NCBI GenBank assembly: GCA_963693365.1
Contig: CAVNZM010000004.1
Span: forward strand, 2,170,001-2,234,000
DNA from: Amoebidium appalachense
Taxonomy: Eukaryota > Ichthyosporea
DNA: 64,000 nt
Direction: 5' to 3'
The notes beneath the pieces are model-generated. The model worked only from the letters and a program-made list of their open reading frames with translations. It was not told the DNA's origin and made no database searches. This document shows positions 28,907 to 41,226 of the stretch, piece after piece. Position numbers and translations under genes: made by a program. Position 1 is the stretch's first letter. Each line of letters opens with the position of its first letter.

Positions 28907-30856
28907 ATGGGGCTCTTCTCAAGAGCTGCTTGGCGAACCTTCGCCTTTGCTTGTTGTCTAGTCCTTCTTTTTACGAGCATTTCGCCATCATCAGCAGACG
29001 AGGGCGACATTTACTCGTGTGAGAACGCACAGTAAGTTTTCATCCAAACCAATACACTAACTTACCATTTGATGTTTGTGAAACACGTGGCAAGTGGCAA
29101 GCACCCAAGATCACGACCGATATATTTCCTACAGAGTGAACACGCATTCGCACACAGAATGGCATTCCACAAAAGAGCACGTTGATGGGTTGTTGTGACA
29201 TTTGTAGCTCATTTGGATTAATCAGCCTCCTTTCACGGCGCCTTCACCTACATTTGTAGCTCATTTGGATTAATCAGCCTCCTTTCACGGCGCCTTCACC
29301 TAAAGTCTCATTTGATGCATATGGCCTTCCGAAAGCAGGCTAGAGCTCCCTTCAAGTATAACTGAGTTTGTAATCAATTGAAACAGCTCAAAACATGTGA
29401 TATGAGTTTGTGCAGCATGCATTCAAACCGTTTACTAACATGAATTGTCTGAACGTTTTCCAGATATGATTTCGTTTTTGTTATCGATTCTTCTGGCTCC
29501 ATCGGTCAAGGCTGGGGCTGCGGCAATAACGTCTGCTGGAATCAGAGTAAGTGCATGAGATACACTCTGGTGTTCTGGTGCACGTGTTCGTGCCTTTGTG
29601 GACCGCCACCCGCCTCAGGTTTTTCTTGATGTTTTCGATCGCGGCTCGCAAAGGCGTTTGTGGCATACTGTACAAACGCAAGCATTACAAAGTATATGTA
29701 TAAAGCCCTCAAGAATTGGGACAACTGTTTTTTGTTTCAGCAACGGGAGTGTCATGCTCATTGATGTATACGCCCAAACATTGTCAAGCTGAAGCGCGCT
29801 CGTTCACTAATGGCGTGGTGGTATGGTGGCACAGTGCTCGAGTTCATCAAGCGGTTCCTAAACCATCCACGAGTGACCATCAGCCCATCAAAATCAAGAG
29901 CGGCTATGATTCGTTTTGGCACGAGCAACTACGGCTATTACGAGGGCGTCACGGTGGACGTTAATCTCAATGACCCGAGGGCCTCAGACCTCAATGCCCT
30001 TACCGCCGCTGTGGGGAGGCTCCCATACGCTGCCGGATACACGCCAACTTCGCGCGCCATTGACGAGGCACGCAATGTTTTCCGCAACAACAACCAGCAC
30101 CCTGGAGCCACTAAAATCATGGTGGTTCTGACCGATGGTTACCACACTAGCAGCTGGGATCCCTGCCCGACATCATCCTATGCTAGAGCTGAAGGCATCA
30201 ACATTATCGCTGTTGGTATCAACGGCTACAGATACAGTGAGCTAAAGTGCATGTCTGGTGCCGACGACAGAATTATTGCCGTAAGCGACTTCAACGTGCT
30301 GGCGAACGTTCTGGACAACCTCTTGTCCAAGATCTGCACGGTGAGTATTTCTCGTCATGCTCATAATTATAATTATGAGTAATCAGTTTTTCACATGTTT
30401 CAATGTACTGTACTGCTCATAATACTGAAATGTCATGTGGTACGTACATAGTTGCTAGCCGAAACGTTGTTAGATCTAGAGCCTAGCACCGGCATTGTCC
30501 CGAATTGAAGTTGCAAATGTCATGTAGTTACTATAGGCTATGGCTCAGCGTATGTTGGCTAGAGTGCAGCCTCAACGATGCACAGGGATGGCTAAACGTA
30601 CCTAATACTAACGCATGTCCGCAGGTGGTTCCACGTAACGGTGCATGGAGCGCATGGACCACCAGCAGCTGCAGTGCCACGTGCGGGGATGGTATCCAAA
30701 ACTGGATCCGTTGGTGCGATAACCCAACACCCAATAATGCTGGTATGTTACATTTACCAAAAAATTCATGTGTCTAATAGAAAGCCACTAAGTCTTGCAC
30801 CGTGTGGTTCTGAATTAAATGGGCCACGGCTTGCACTGCTACCAATGTGTGTGTGT

Positions 30857-30891
<35 letters not shown>

Positions 30892-30978
30892 GTTGCAAAA
30901 ATTATCAACGCACCGGGTATTCCCTGTTCCCTGCTTTTCGTGCACTGCAGATGCCTCAATTGCGGAGATATTTTGGCT

Positions 30979-31022
<44 letters not shown>

Positions 31023-31256
31023 TGCACTATGGCAATAACATGTACGCCTGACTCGGATTTGAAACATCAGGATTTTTGGCGAATGTAGCAATGTTTGGGG
31101 AGGGGGGGGGGGGGGGGGGGGGAAGGGGGAAGGGGGGGGAGGGGGGGGGGGGGGGTGGGGGGGTTGTCCTGTGGGGGTTAAATTTAAATAGAAAGACGAT
31201 AGCCCGGTACCTTTTTTTTCTTCGCTTCCTCTTTCTTTCTCGCCCTCTCTTTTTTT

Positions 31257-31302
<46 letters not shown>

Positions 31303-32236
31303 AGCCTCGGGTCTTTAGGCACCTTTTGAAGGCAGGTGTTGACTGTGCTTCTGTGTGGCATGTCTCGTTCAGGTGTTGACTGTCTGTGTGGCATGGCTCG
31401 TTAATTAAAAACGTTGCTATGCAGGACAAAAGTGCGGTGTCACTGGCCAGGACGATGTGACAGAGGAAATGCACAACGGCAAGATGACCCAGAAGCAAAC
31501 GAAACTCCATACCTGCAATGTGGACCCATGCCCCATCAACTGGTGAGTGGCTAAATTACTGGTTTCTGTTATGATGTGTTACTGTTGCAAAAAAAAGGGA
31601 GGGGGAGAAGGGGGGGGGGGGGGGGGGGGGAGTGTGGGAGGAGTGGTACAAGACGGGGTTGGGTGGTGGTGGTGGTGGTGGGGGGGGGGGGGGGGGGGGG
31701 GGGGTTGATTGATTGTGGGGCGGGGATCGGGGCAAGGGGACAAAAATGTTGAAGTACCGTAGGCAATGTCACTGTGAAGGTTCCACTTCTACCTATTTAC
31801 TTCTGGTATCAAACTGCGCACAATGCAATATGATGGTACTTACTCCCTATATACCCGCAGTGAGGTTGGCCCATGGAGTGAGTGGACCGCCTGCACACCC
31901 GGGTGTGATGGGAAGAGCCCCACAGTGGCAGGTACCCGAACAAAGACTCGCAGTGTTTCCGTTCAGCCACAGTTTGGTGGTCAGGCCTGCCCAACACTCA
32001 CCCAGACGGAGGGATGCTCAAGCACGTAAGTGGATAGCCGAACCTTTTGTTAGTTTATCAAAGCCAATCATATACTGAGTCTTGAATCTGTGTATCCCCG
32101 AGCTGCACTTCCCTCTGCCCCCTCCCCCGCTCCCTCCCTTCCCTGTAACACCCCCTCATCCCCCACCCACCCACTGGTACTCGCGCTTCCAAAGTGCACC
32201 ACCCCCGCCTCCCTCGGCCCCCCCCCCCCCTCCCTC

Positions 32237-32267
<31 letters not shown>

Positions 32268-32282
32268 ATCATAAACACACGT

Positions 32283-32318
<36 letters not shown>

Positions 32319-34929
32319 TTGTTAGGTCATGTGTCGGCCATGCTGTTGACCAACTTTGCGGTCCAGAATCATGATACCCAGCCAATTTACCAATTTGAAA
32401 TACCACCTCTGACATCAGTACGGTGCCACACAGGTGTGCGGTTGACTGCATCATGGGGGAGTGGACCGATTGGTCATGTGACGCCTCAAGCCACTGCGAT
32501 GGTGCAAATTCGCAAGCCAACGGCACACAGACAAGAACCCGCCAGGCCGAGCGCCAGCCAGCAAACAACGGAACGGTGCGTAGAGATGCACACCCAGCAT
32601 TCCAAACTGGGGTGTAGTGCACGTGCATGACAAACGATAAATTTTTGGACTTTCATACAGTATACTCTAATATTACATTATGATAGTGGGTTTGCAAACT
32701 TTGCACACGTCTTCTCCCACGCCCTATAGTATAATATACTATGTTGTGCCTTTTTTTTTTTTTTTTTTTTTTTTTCCGGGTTCCCGTTGCACGTGCACCT
32801 CACAGAAGCTACCGTCTTCCATTTGGTTTACTAAGGCAATATCGTACTCCTACAGCCAATAACAAGCAGAACTTATTTGCCCCGCTAATACCTTTTCACC
32901 TTTTTTCTGCGCAGGAGTGCCCCACCCCCACGAGGGAAAACGACACCTGCAGCTACGACCACTGTGAGCAGAGCTGCAGATTCCTCGCATGGTCAGAGTG
33001 GGCCCCGGCCCTAGTTTGCGAGCCGTCAGATGTGGGAACCGTGCCCTCAGTTACTGGCACGCAGACACGCACCCGTGTTCTGGACAACCCGCTGAACAAG
33101 GAGTGCGGCAACATGGGCAACTTCCTGAACGAGACGGAGGTGCACACTGTTCTGTGTGATGTGGACTGCCGGCAGGAGTGGAGGAATTGGGCCGACTGCA
33201 CGAGCAAATGTGCTGATATCGGTAGGTGGCCCAGTTTCATGGTGCTGGTGCGCACATGTGCTGCCATGCATGAGACTGTAAAGGGATTGTGCCCGTTGCA
33301 AAGGCAGGTTGGTGTCTATTTTTGTAGTCTCTACATAGTTCTGGGCACAAAACTTGTGCTCACCATCTTCCCTACCATCGTCATAACCCGTAAACATAAA
33401 CATTACATCGATAAGTTTCTTACCTTTTCTCGCTGCAGATAAGGGCACGCAGACACGCATCAGGGTGGACCTTCAGCAGCCATACAAAAACGGCAAGAAA
33501 TGCAACGAAACACGCACAGAGACCAGAGTGTGTGAGCCACTGATCTCTGAGGAGTGCCCAGTCAACTGCCAGGTGAGAAATGGGGCTGGGGTTCATTAGC
33601 TTTTTAGAATAGATAACTTTTCTTGCTCACTCCTTTCTAGTCTTTATTACTAGCATTGCTTCTTTCCCCCTTCCCCCCCTCCTCCCCTCACCCTCCCCCT
33701 TCCTCCCCTCCAGAACCCTCGTTGGCAACATATTCCTCCCCCCACCCCCCCCCCCTCCTCCTCCTCCTCCTCCTCCTCGTCCCCGGGGCAAAACAATCCC
33801 TTTCCCCCACCACTATCTCTTCCTAATCGTGATCCCCTCTTGTTTACCACCCATTCTCACAAGCCATCCGTCAGGTGTCCGATTGGGCCGAGTGGTCGCC
33901 ATGCAACTACACGTGCATCGCTGGTGTGCCCGATGCCACCGGCACCAAGAATCGCTCAAGAACCATCACCATGCCCCCAGCCTACAACGGAACGGACTGC
34001 CCTCCCCTAGAAGACCTGGTATGCATTTGTGTATTCCTTTACTTTTGCCCTCTCCTCCCCCAGCCCCCCTCCCCCCTCCCCTCCCTTCCTCCTCCTCCCT
34101 CCCCCCTCTCTCCCCCCCCTCCCCCCCCTCCCCCCCCTCCCCCTCCCCTCCCCCCCCCCCCCCCCCCCCCAACCACCGCACAACCACCCCCACCACTTAC
34201 ACCAATGCGCCCTACCGTGCATACCCAACCTGCTAGCCCCGTACCGGCACCCCCTTCATCATCCCGCTTTCTTTTCCTCTCATTCTCTTCATCTTTCCCA
34301 CATGGCCACTAACAATGCAAAAATACCATGCACCCCTGCGGCTACTTTTGACAAACGTTCAGTTTGTGGAACTTACTCTCCTTGCACCATAACCCTGTTG
34401 TCCTTTTGGTTGCTTGTAGACTAACTCCCCCCCCCCCCCCCCCCCCCCCCAGCAATCGTGCACGGTGACGTCATGCCCTGTGGACTGTGTGCAGACCGAG
34501 TGGTCGTCGTGGAGCATCTGCTTCTGCGGTGTTGAGGTCGAGCACAACCGCACACGAAACACCGTCACAAACGCAACAAATGGCGGCATCCCCTGCGGTG
34601 AAACCTGGGAGACACAGAACTGCTCCCTGGGCTCGTGCATTGCTCCCCCCATTGTTGTTCCCCCCAACAACACCCCCAAGATTGTGGGTGGGGCTGTGGG
34701 TGCGGCCGCCGCTGCCGGCCTTGCTGGGTTGGGAGTCCTGTTATGGGCCCGCCGCAACCACCTGGCCAACATTGCCACCATGCGTGCATTCGAGCAAGAT
34801 GCCCTGTTTAACACGGCCGCTGCAGGAAACAACCCCCTGTTCTCTTCGCCCACACAGGAGGTCCTTAACCCTGCTTACAGCGCCGAGATCGATGCCCCAC
34901 CAAGCACGGGCAGCATGCACCAGCTTTAA
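28907..34929 (+). CDS. vWA-TSP1 type I membrane receptor with integrin-beta-like tail (paralogue 1)
   Basis: Eleven exons: 28907-29031, 29464-29546, 29835-30340, 30625-30742, 31425-31542, 31861-32025, 32434-32575, 32915-33221, 33439-33572, 33875-34018, 34453-34929. All have GT donors, AG acceptors and matching phases; 772 residues. A signal peptide (1 to about 30) precedes a vWA domain (43-238) with a full MIDAS: DSSGS 50-54, TPT 139-141, TDG 169-171. Seven TSP1-like repeats follow (about 239-675), each with WxxW for C-mannosylation; the first has CSATCG, the O-fucosylation consensus. A Gly/Ala-rich helix with GxxxG (about 691-712) leads to a tail of about 60 residues with NPLF (741-744) and NPAY (753-756). 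The ectodomain resembles apicomplexan TRAP/MIC2; the tail resembles integrin beta. It is probably a cell-surface adhesion receptor. The extreme poly-G/C introns do not interrupt coding. Confidence 0.85.
29199..29302 (+). repeat. Perfect 52-bp tandem duplication in intron 1
   Basis: Copies at 29199-29250 and 29251-29302 are identical. The unit starts CATTTGTAGCTCATTTGG and ends CACCTA. Confidence 0.9.
30857..31716 (+). repeat. Poly-G clusters in introns 4 and 5 of paralogue 1
   Basis: Runs of G at 30857-30889, 30981-31020, 31101-31165, 31269-31300 and 31679-31704, partly led by TG repeats. Here the sense strand carries poly-G, unlike paralogue 2 where intron tracts are poly-C. Confidence 0.85.
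34427..34452 (+). promoter_or_regulatory. C24-AG splice acceptor
   Basis: A pure run of 24 C directly abuts the AG acceptor of the last exon of paralogue 1. It is presumably the whole polypyrimidine tract. Confidence 0.75.
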
Positions 34930-35171
34930 GATCGGCTAAAGTTTTTCTAAAGGCACTGTAGCATCTGCAAATTTAGGTTGCTTTCTGCATGAAATGTTGT
35001 TGTCAACCCTTGTAACTACTGGGCCCCGTGGGGCTCCACACTAGAATTTTGATTGGTTGAACTTGTGATGACGAATGCATTCTTACCCGATTTATGGGTA
35101 TGTTTTAGTATTGACGGTTACAATCATAGCCTACACTTACCATGCATATTTTTTATCTTCGGTTACAAACC

Positions 35172-35177
35172 AATAAA
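35172..35177 (+). terminator. Putative polyadenylation signal of paralogue 1
   Basis: AATAAA lies 243 nt after the stop codon, in unique sequence just before a CT/poly-C tract. Confidence 0.45.
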
Positions 35178-35209
35178 ATCTGCCCTTTCATCTAAAACTA
35201 CATGTTGTG

Positions 35210-35332
35210 GTATATCTCTCTCTCTCTCTCTTTCTCTCGCTCCCCCCCCCCCCCCCTCCCCCGAGGCTGTCTCTCTCGCACTCTCGCTTTCTCGCTTCCT
35301 CCCCCTCTCCCCCCTTTCCCCTCCCCTCCCCC

Positions 35333-35390
<58 letters not shown>

Positions 35391-35573
35391 AAAAAAAGAA
35401 AAAAGAAAAAAGACGTATATTCGCATTTTCTATCAAACAATTCAGCATATGGCCACCTGCAAACTCCTTCTCGATTAGTTTTTTCTCGGGTTTAATCAAG
35501 CCTAATGACCTGCACATTTCATTGATTTGACCCTTTGGTTGTGCATGTTAATCCCACCATGCAATCCCCAATT

Positions 35574-35645
<72 letters not shown>

Positions 35646-35660
35646 AAACAAACACCCACC
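35210..35660. repeat. CT, poly-C/poly-A and poly-C/CA/poly-A compounds
   Basis: CT repeats, then C24 followed by about 35 A and A-rich sequence (35330-35413). A second compound at 35577-35648 has about 32 C, CA repeats and about 27 A. The A tracts follow the C tracts in both. Confidence 0.85.
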
Positions 35661-35674
35661 CACCCACCCATTCA

Positions 35675-37270
35675 ACCGACACGACTCTGTGCACATCCTC
35701 CGTTCTTATTTTGCGCCGTGATCTGCATGTGTATTTTCCATCGGTTGCTGCATCTCCGTATACCAGACCGTGTATTGCATCTGCCCCTGTCTTCCCCCCC
35801 TCCCCCCCCCCCCCCTCCCCCCCCCCCCCCCCCCCCCCCCCCTCCCCCCTCCTTCCCCCCCCCCTCCCCCCCTCCTCCCCACCCCGGGAACACCCAGGGT
35901 ATCTAAGACCCCTAGCCCTGCAATAATCAGAATCCACTCGTACACATATATGTTCAAACCTCCCATCTCCCCCATCATCTCCTTCGGGCTTCCCCCACCT
36001 GCCCCCGTCTTCTTCTTTGCCCTTTTCCTAAAGAAAATAGCATCTGTACCAGAATCCGTATCCTGTCCTCTCTCTCCTGCCCTTCCTTACTCCACCCACC
36101 CACCCATTCACCCACCCACCCGCCCACAATCCACCTACCAATCCATTTACCTGTAAAACACCTGCCGTCCCACCGTTGGGCTTCTCTTCCTCTCCCCCTC
36201 CTTCTCCCCTCTCCCCCCCCCCCCCCCCCCCCCCCCGCCCGCCCCCAACATTTCTGTTCTGGTTGACCCCCCCCCCCCACCCTCCCCCCCTGCGCTCCCA
36301 ACATTTCTGTTCTGGTTGAACCCCCCCTACCCTCCCCCCTCCCCCCCCCCTCCCCCCCCCAAAACCCCGGCCCCCACTGCCCCCCGGCTGCCTGCACCTG
36401 GAGCCGACAACAACCACTCATGTATCTGAACCTGTTGCAGACTTCCCCAGCTGCTCTTTTCCACCCCCTCTCCAAGCCTCCAACCGCCACCCTACATACA
36501 CACATGCTACGTCTGCTTGACGATATCGATTATGCGCAAGGCATGTCCTAGACAACCTAACTCCCTATTTCCTACTCAAACGTCACTCCTCGCAAAACAT
36601 TTCACCGTGGTACTTCATATTACCCCCCCCCCCCCCCCCCCCTCCCCCCCCCCCCCCCCCCACCCACCCACAACCGCCACCACCAACACTACATTTTCAA
36701 TCTCCGATGATCTGCTTCTATCATGGAAACCGCAGTGGCCCACACAGTCTGCATGCCATGCATGCTCGACACTGCCTTCCCCCCTCCCCCCCTCCTCCCC
36801 CCCCCCCCCCTCCCTCCCCCCCCTCTCCCCTCCTCCTCCTACTGCACAAAGTGACACGGTGAACCTACCTTTGATCCCCCCTCCCCCCCCCCCCTCCTCC
36901 TCCTCCCCTGCCGGCCCTGGCCATACACCCCCCCATTCTCGTCCTGAGGCTCTCCTCTTCCCCCCTAACCTTCCTCCCTGACTGTCCCATATGGAATCAA
37001 AGGCCATCACATGTGATCACATTACTGGTCTGCCAATCACACAACCGCTCTTTTCTAAGTCGCATAATCAGGTTCTAGCCTACCCAACCCCCCCCCCCCC
37101 CCCTCTGGCCCCATCTCCCCCCCCTCCCCCCCCCCCCACACACACATTCCGTTCCCCCCTCCCCCCTTGACCCCCTTACCCCACTCATACGGTACCCTTT
37201 TTCGACCGACCATCTCACAAAACAACTCGGTTCCACCGCCCGCATCACCGCAAGCACTATCTTCTCTCTT

Positions 37271-37301
<31 letters not shown>

Positions 37302-37720
37302 ACCCCCCCACCCCCTCCCCCCGGGGCCCCCCGGCCCCTCCCTGTCCAACACTCTGAAGCAGATCCTGCCTCTCCCCTTCCCCTCTCCCTCCCCCCTCCC
37401 CCCGCACCCCTCCCATTCCAGGCCCCTTGCCCCTTGCTGGCCTGGCCATTAAAGGATATCTTCCCCTTCCATTGAATAGTATCCCCGCCCCCCCCCCCCC
37501 CCCTTCTCCTCCCCATACACACACACAAACCGTTATACACACAGCAATATCTGGTCCAGACTAACAACTGGCAATTAAAAGCACGCACACGAAGTCTTAC
37601 CCCCGCAAGCTTTCAATCGCTATTCTTTAGTGAACCACCACTCTGCAGCCGAGTTTACCATGACCTCTCTAACTTGTTTTAGTGCCTCCTTAGCTTGTGC
37701 AGTCTTTCCCTTCCCTCCCC

Positions 37721-37804
<84 letters not shown>

Positions 37805-38556
37805 TTCCCCCAACCACCACCAACACAGGTGGGGAGGGAAGGGGCGACGGGGAGGCCCCGCAGGCGGGGTAGGGGGGGGGGGGGGGGGGGGGAAGGAAGG
37901 GGGAGGGGGAGGGGGAGGGGAGGGGGGGGAGAGGGGGGTAAGAGGGGGGGAGGGGGGGAAAGAGGGATGACGGTCAATAAAGGGCATGGAAAGTAGCACT
38001 CGTTCCTGTTCTAGACCGAGAGCAGTACAGAGGCAGAGAGGTAGATTTGCTGTACCCACAACATCCCGTTAGATAACATGCATGACTTCTATCCAGTAGG
38101 CATGCTTGCAAGATTAAGTACACCCGTCATTTAAGTATGGTGAATGTACAGAGAAGCATTCTGTATAGGGCAAGCCAGAACCCAACTTGGCATCCCCTTG
38201 AAAATTCATTAACAACGGCATTCCATAGCCCCCCTCCTCCCCCCCCCCCCCTCCCCGTTGCACCGGGAAAACGGCACTGAGGTGGAGAGGCAGAGTGGGG
38301 CGGAGGGGGGACGAGGAACGGGAGGGGGGGGAAGGGGCGGAGGAGGAGAATTCCCCGGGGGGGGAGGGGGGGGGGGGAGGGGGGGGGGAGGGGGGGAGGG
38401 GGGGGGGAGGGGAAGGGCGGAGTATTGATTGTTGTGACTGTGAGGATCACTGGCACGTGGCAGTCGACGAGCACTTGGCCCATAATTCGACCTTACCTCA
38501 ATGACCACAGCCCAGTCGCCCAGTCGTACATGGTCACACAACTTCACACAAAGCAG
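35675..38556 (-). other. Possible minus-strand multi-exon gene, unassigned
   Basis: Three segments look like exons. 38556-38497 follows CCGACAG, reads LLCVKLCDHVRLGDWAVVIE and ends at a GTAAGG donor. 37700-37626 reads AKEALKQVREVMVNSAAEWW before a stop. A segment at about 35792-35710 after a GACAG acceptor ends in a stop. The first is the most convincing. I could not join them in phase, and there may be more than one gene. The DNA between is poly-C, including about 80 C at 37722-37801. No family is recognised. Confidence 0.3.
37722..37801. repeat. About 80-nt uninterrupted poly-C
   Basis: The longest pure homopolymer I saw in the window. A G run at 37872-37892 and G-rich sequence to 37955 follow, so C- and G-rich halves could pair. 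Confidence 0.95.
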
Positions 38557-38560
38557 CTGT

Positions 38561-38611
38561 CGGTGTGTGTGTGTCTGTGTGTGTGTGTGTGTGTGTGTGT
38601 CTGTGTGTGTG

Positions 38612-38644
<33 letters not shown>

Positions 38645-38704
38645 TTCACACGAAGCAGCTGTCGGTGTGTGTGTGTGTGTGTCTGTCTGTGTGTGTGTCT
38701 GTGT

Positions 38705-38798
<94 letters not shown>

Positions 38799-38919
38799 CA
38801 GTGTGTGTGTGTATGCGCGCGCTTGTGTGTGTGTGCGTGTGTGCGTGTGTGTGTGTGCGTGTGTGTGTGGATGTGTGTGTATGTGTGCGTTGTGTGCGCG
38901 TTGTGTGTCACAGTGTGTT

Positions 38920-38973
<54 letters not shown>

Positions 38974-39230
38974 GTACATGTTTTTTTTTGTGTGTGTGTG
39001 TGCGTGCGTGCGTGTGTGTGTGTGCATGTGTGCGTGCGTGTGTGTATGTGCATGCGTGTGAGCGTATGTGTGTGTGTGTGCATGCCAGCATGCTTGCGTG
39101 CGTCTTGTGTGTGCGTGTTGTGCGTGTGCGTGTGTATGTTTGTACGTATGTGTGTGTGTGCATTTGCGTGTGTGTACGCGCGTGTGTGCGTGTGTGTGTG
39201 CGTGTGCGCGCGTGTGGTTGTGCATTTGCT
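38561..39230 (+). repeat. Long TG microsatellite block
   Basis: TG runs with GC, CT and CA interruptions; the longest pure stretch is about 38709-38797. A short segment with CGAAGCAGCTGTCGGTGTG at 38651-38669 repeats sequence from 38550-38568. Both strands are open through it, producing spurious Cys/Val and His/Thr ORFs up to 274 codons. Confidence 0.95.
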
Positions 39231-39799
39231 GTCAGTGAGTGGGTTTTGACCATTACGCAGATTTGGTGCCAATTTCATGTGCCTGGCGCGAAAACGCTGC
39301 ACAACATCATGCACCGGGTACCTGCAATGAATGCGTCAGGCGCAGGTATTTTGTAGTTCCGATGCCTGAATTTCACACGCACCCGGCCCCGGATATCTTA
39401 CGGCGTACGCGCAGCTATAGCTAGAGCATGCATGCATACGTGGGGGTTGGGCGTGGGCAGTTCAACGCGTAACGCGGCCTGCTGCCTCCTACTGCCTACG
39501 TGACTCCGGCACATTTATGTGCAGACCTTGCAGTATACCAGACAAAAAGTTTATCTATCAAATATATATATATATATTTTCTATCTAACAACTGTTGTAA
39601 ACCTGGGCCTGTAACGCTCTCGATATATGGTCTGGTCCCAATAGCTGCTAGAGTATCCTATCTCGCGCTGAAATTCAATAAGCACATAAGCCGCTTAAAG
39701 AAGTATTTGCCCTCCCACCCTCTCTTCTCTATCCGACCTGTCCCCTCCTCACCTCTCCCCTCTTTCCTCCCCTCTCTCTCCCCTTCTCCCCTGGGCACA

Positions 39800-40393
39800 A
39801 ATACAAATAAACCCCGCAATAGTGTGTGTGTGACTTTGGACTGCCACTTACTTATTAAACATGTACACAATCACAAGATAATCACGCAATATAACAAATG
39901 GAAAAAGATACCACACGACACTAGACCCGATGAAAGCATACACCTTGAAAAACTAAGCCTTATGTCTCGTTTTATATATACTGACCGCCTCAACCATATT
40001 GCCAAATATGGCACTCGCAAGTGTATAACACCTAAATACATATTACCTTCCTGTAGAACTGGTCTTTCTCTAGCTGATGGTATTATTGATCAATTACCAC
40101 GCTTTTACTGTACACGTGCTATACAGTGGAGATCTAATAAGTATAAGGTGGCATCATTTGCATGCCCAAACAACACACACACACACCAGTTTAACCGGTC
40201 ATGTATCGCCAAATGTAGTTTGATAGACCACATAATACCGCAACACACACACGTCACATTCACAACAGACACCCAGAAAGATAGCCTACCTGTAAATTAC
40301 AACATCCTTGATTTTATACTAAACACGCGTAACTACGACCTGTTTATTAGATGTATTGATAGGCTTGAGAAACACATCACTACAAAATTATAG
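39800..40393 (+). mobile_element. Possible C-terminal remnant of a non-LTR retrotransposon ORF
   Basis: An open frame of about 198 codons ends TAG at 40391-40393. Its composition is unlike the rest of the window, rich in AAA, ATA and CAC codons. It contains RTGLSLADGIIDQLPRFYC, then a Cys/His cluster ACPNNTHTHQFNRSC and RCIDRLEKHI at the end. This order (R-T-G-x-x-L, Cys-x-x-x-His cluster, Arg near the end) recalls the end of LINE ORF2 proteins after the reverse transcriptase. A CA repeat follows, then about 41 A at 40508-40548, which could be the element's poly(A) tail. No reverse-transcriptase core is present, so it would be a 5'-truncated copy. It could also be an unrelated gene. Confidence 0.35.
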
Positions 40394-40399
40394 CGCACG

Positions 40400-40414
40400 C
40401 GCACACACACACAC

Positions 40415-40471
<57 letters not shown>

Positions 40472-40503
40472 CCAGCTGATACCGAGTGTCCCGAGGGGAG
40501 CCC

Positions 40504-40549
<46 letters not shown>

Positions 40550-40742
40550 GGGGAACCCCAACTAATTGATTTCTCCTTGTAGTCTTTATGGTGTCTCGTA
40601 GAGAAAGTAAACCCTGATATATAGTCACCACCCGACATCTATGTACGTGATCATGATATACCGCTGAGGGGATATTCCGAGCAAAACCCCCCCCCCATAC
40701 CTGAGACTGGTTCTCTTTGCCTCGAGTAAACAGCGTAAACCC

Positions 40743-40775
<33 letters not shown>
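40400..40775. repeat. CA repeat, A41 tract and AT repeat
   Basis: CA repeats at 40404-40470, about 41 A at 40508-40548 and an AT run at 40744-40773 follow the retroelement-like ORF. Confidence 0.9.
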
Positions 40776-40779
<4 letters not shown>

Positions 40780-41079
40780 TGTCTTGAATCTAGTACTGCT
40801 GGAAGCTGTAGCTGAGAAGTTGAAGGGCCAGCTCTAGTCATTATCATCAACCCTTATCTGGTGGACACGTACGTAACACGTGGAAAAAACATCAGAATTT
40901 CGTGGTGCGCTTTAGGCCAGTTGGAATCGATTTTGAGTGAGCCACATTATGCTAGATCTGAAGCATTCCGGTTGGTGCATATATATAACCGTTAGCAACG
41001 ACGGATGTGCCTAATCCGGTCGCAACACAAGCACGGATACAATTCACCAATCACTTGTGAGCTCATCTTGAGGGGAAGG

Positions 41080-41086
41080 TATATAA
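41080..41086 (+). promoter_or_regulatory. TATA box of the second vWA-TSP1 gene
   Basis: TATATAA lies 147 nt upstream of the ATG at 41227, with CCAAT in direct orientation near 41047. This mirrors the arrangement upstream of paralogue 1. Confidence 0.55.
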
Positions 41087-41226
41087 GGAAGCGTGGCCGG
41101 TAACGTTCATTTGTGAATCCAAATCAACCGGCAGGATTCACGTACAACATAACGAAGAATTTGTTCCCCTTTCTAAACCTAGCGTACAGCCTACTATAGC
41201 GAGCTCTCTCTTTTAGCGAACTGAAA

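Noticed and set aside
38425-39314. Cys/Val and His/Thr ORFs up to 274 codons
   Set aside because: Dinucleotide repeat translation in all frames; no non-repeat coding segment supports them.
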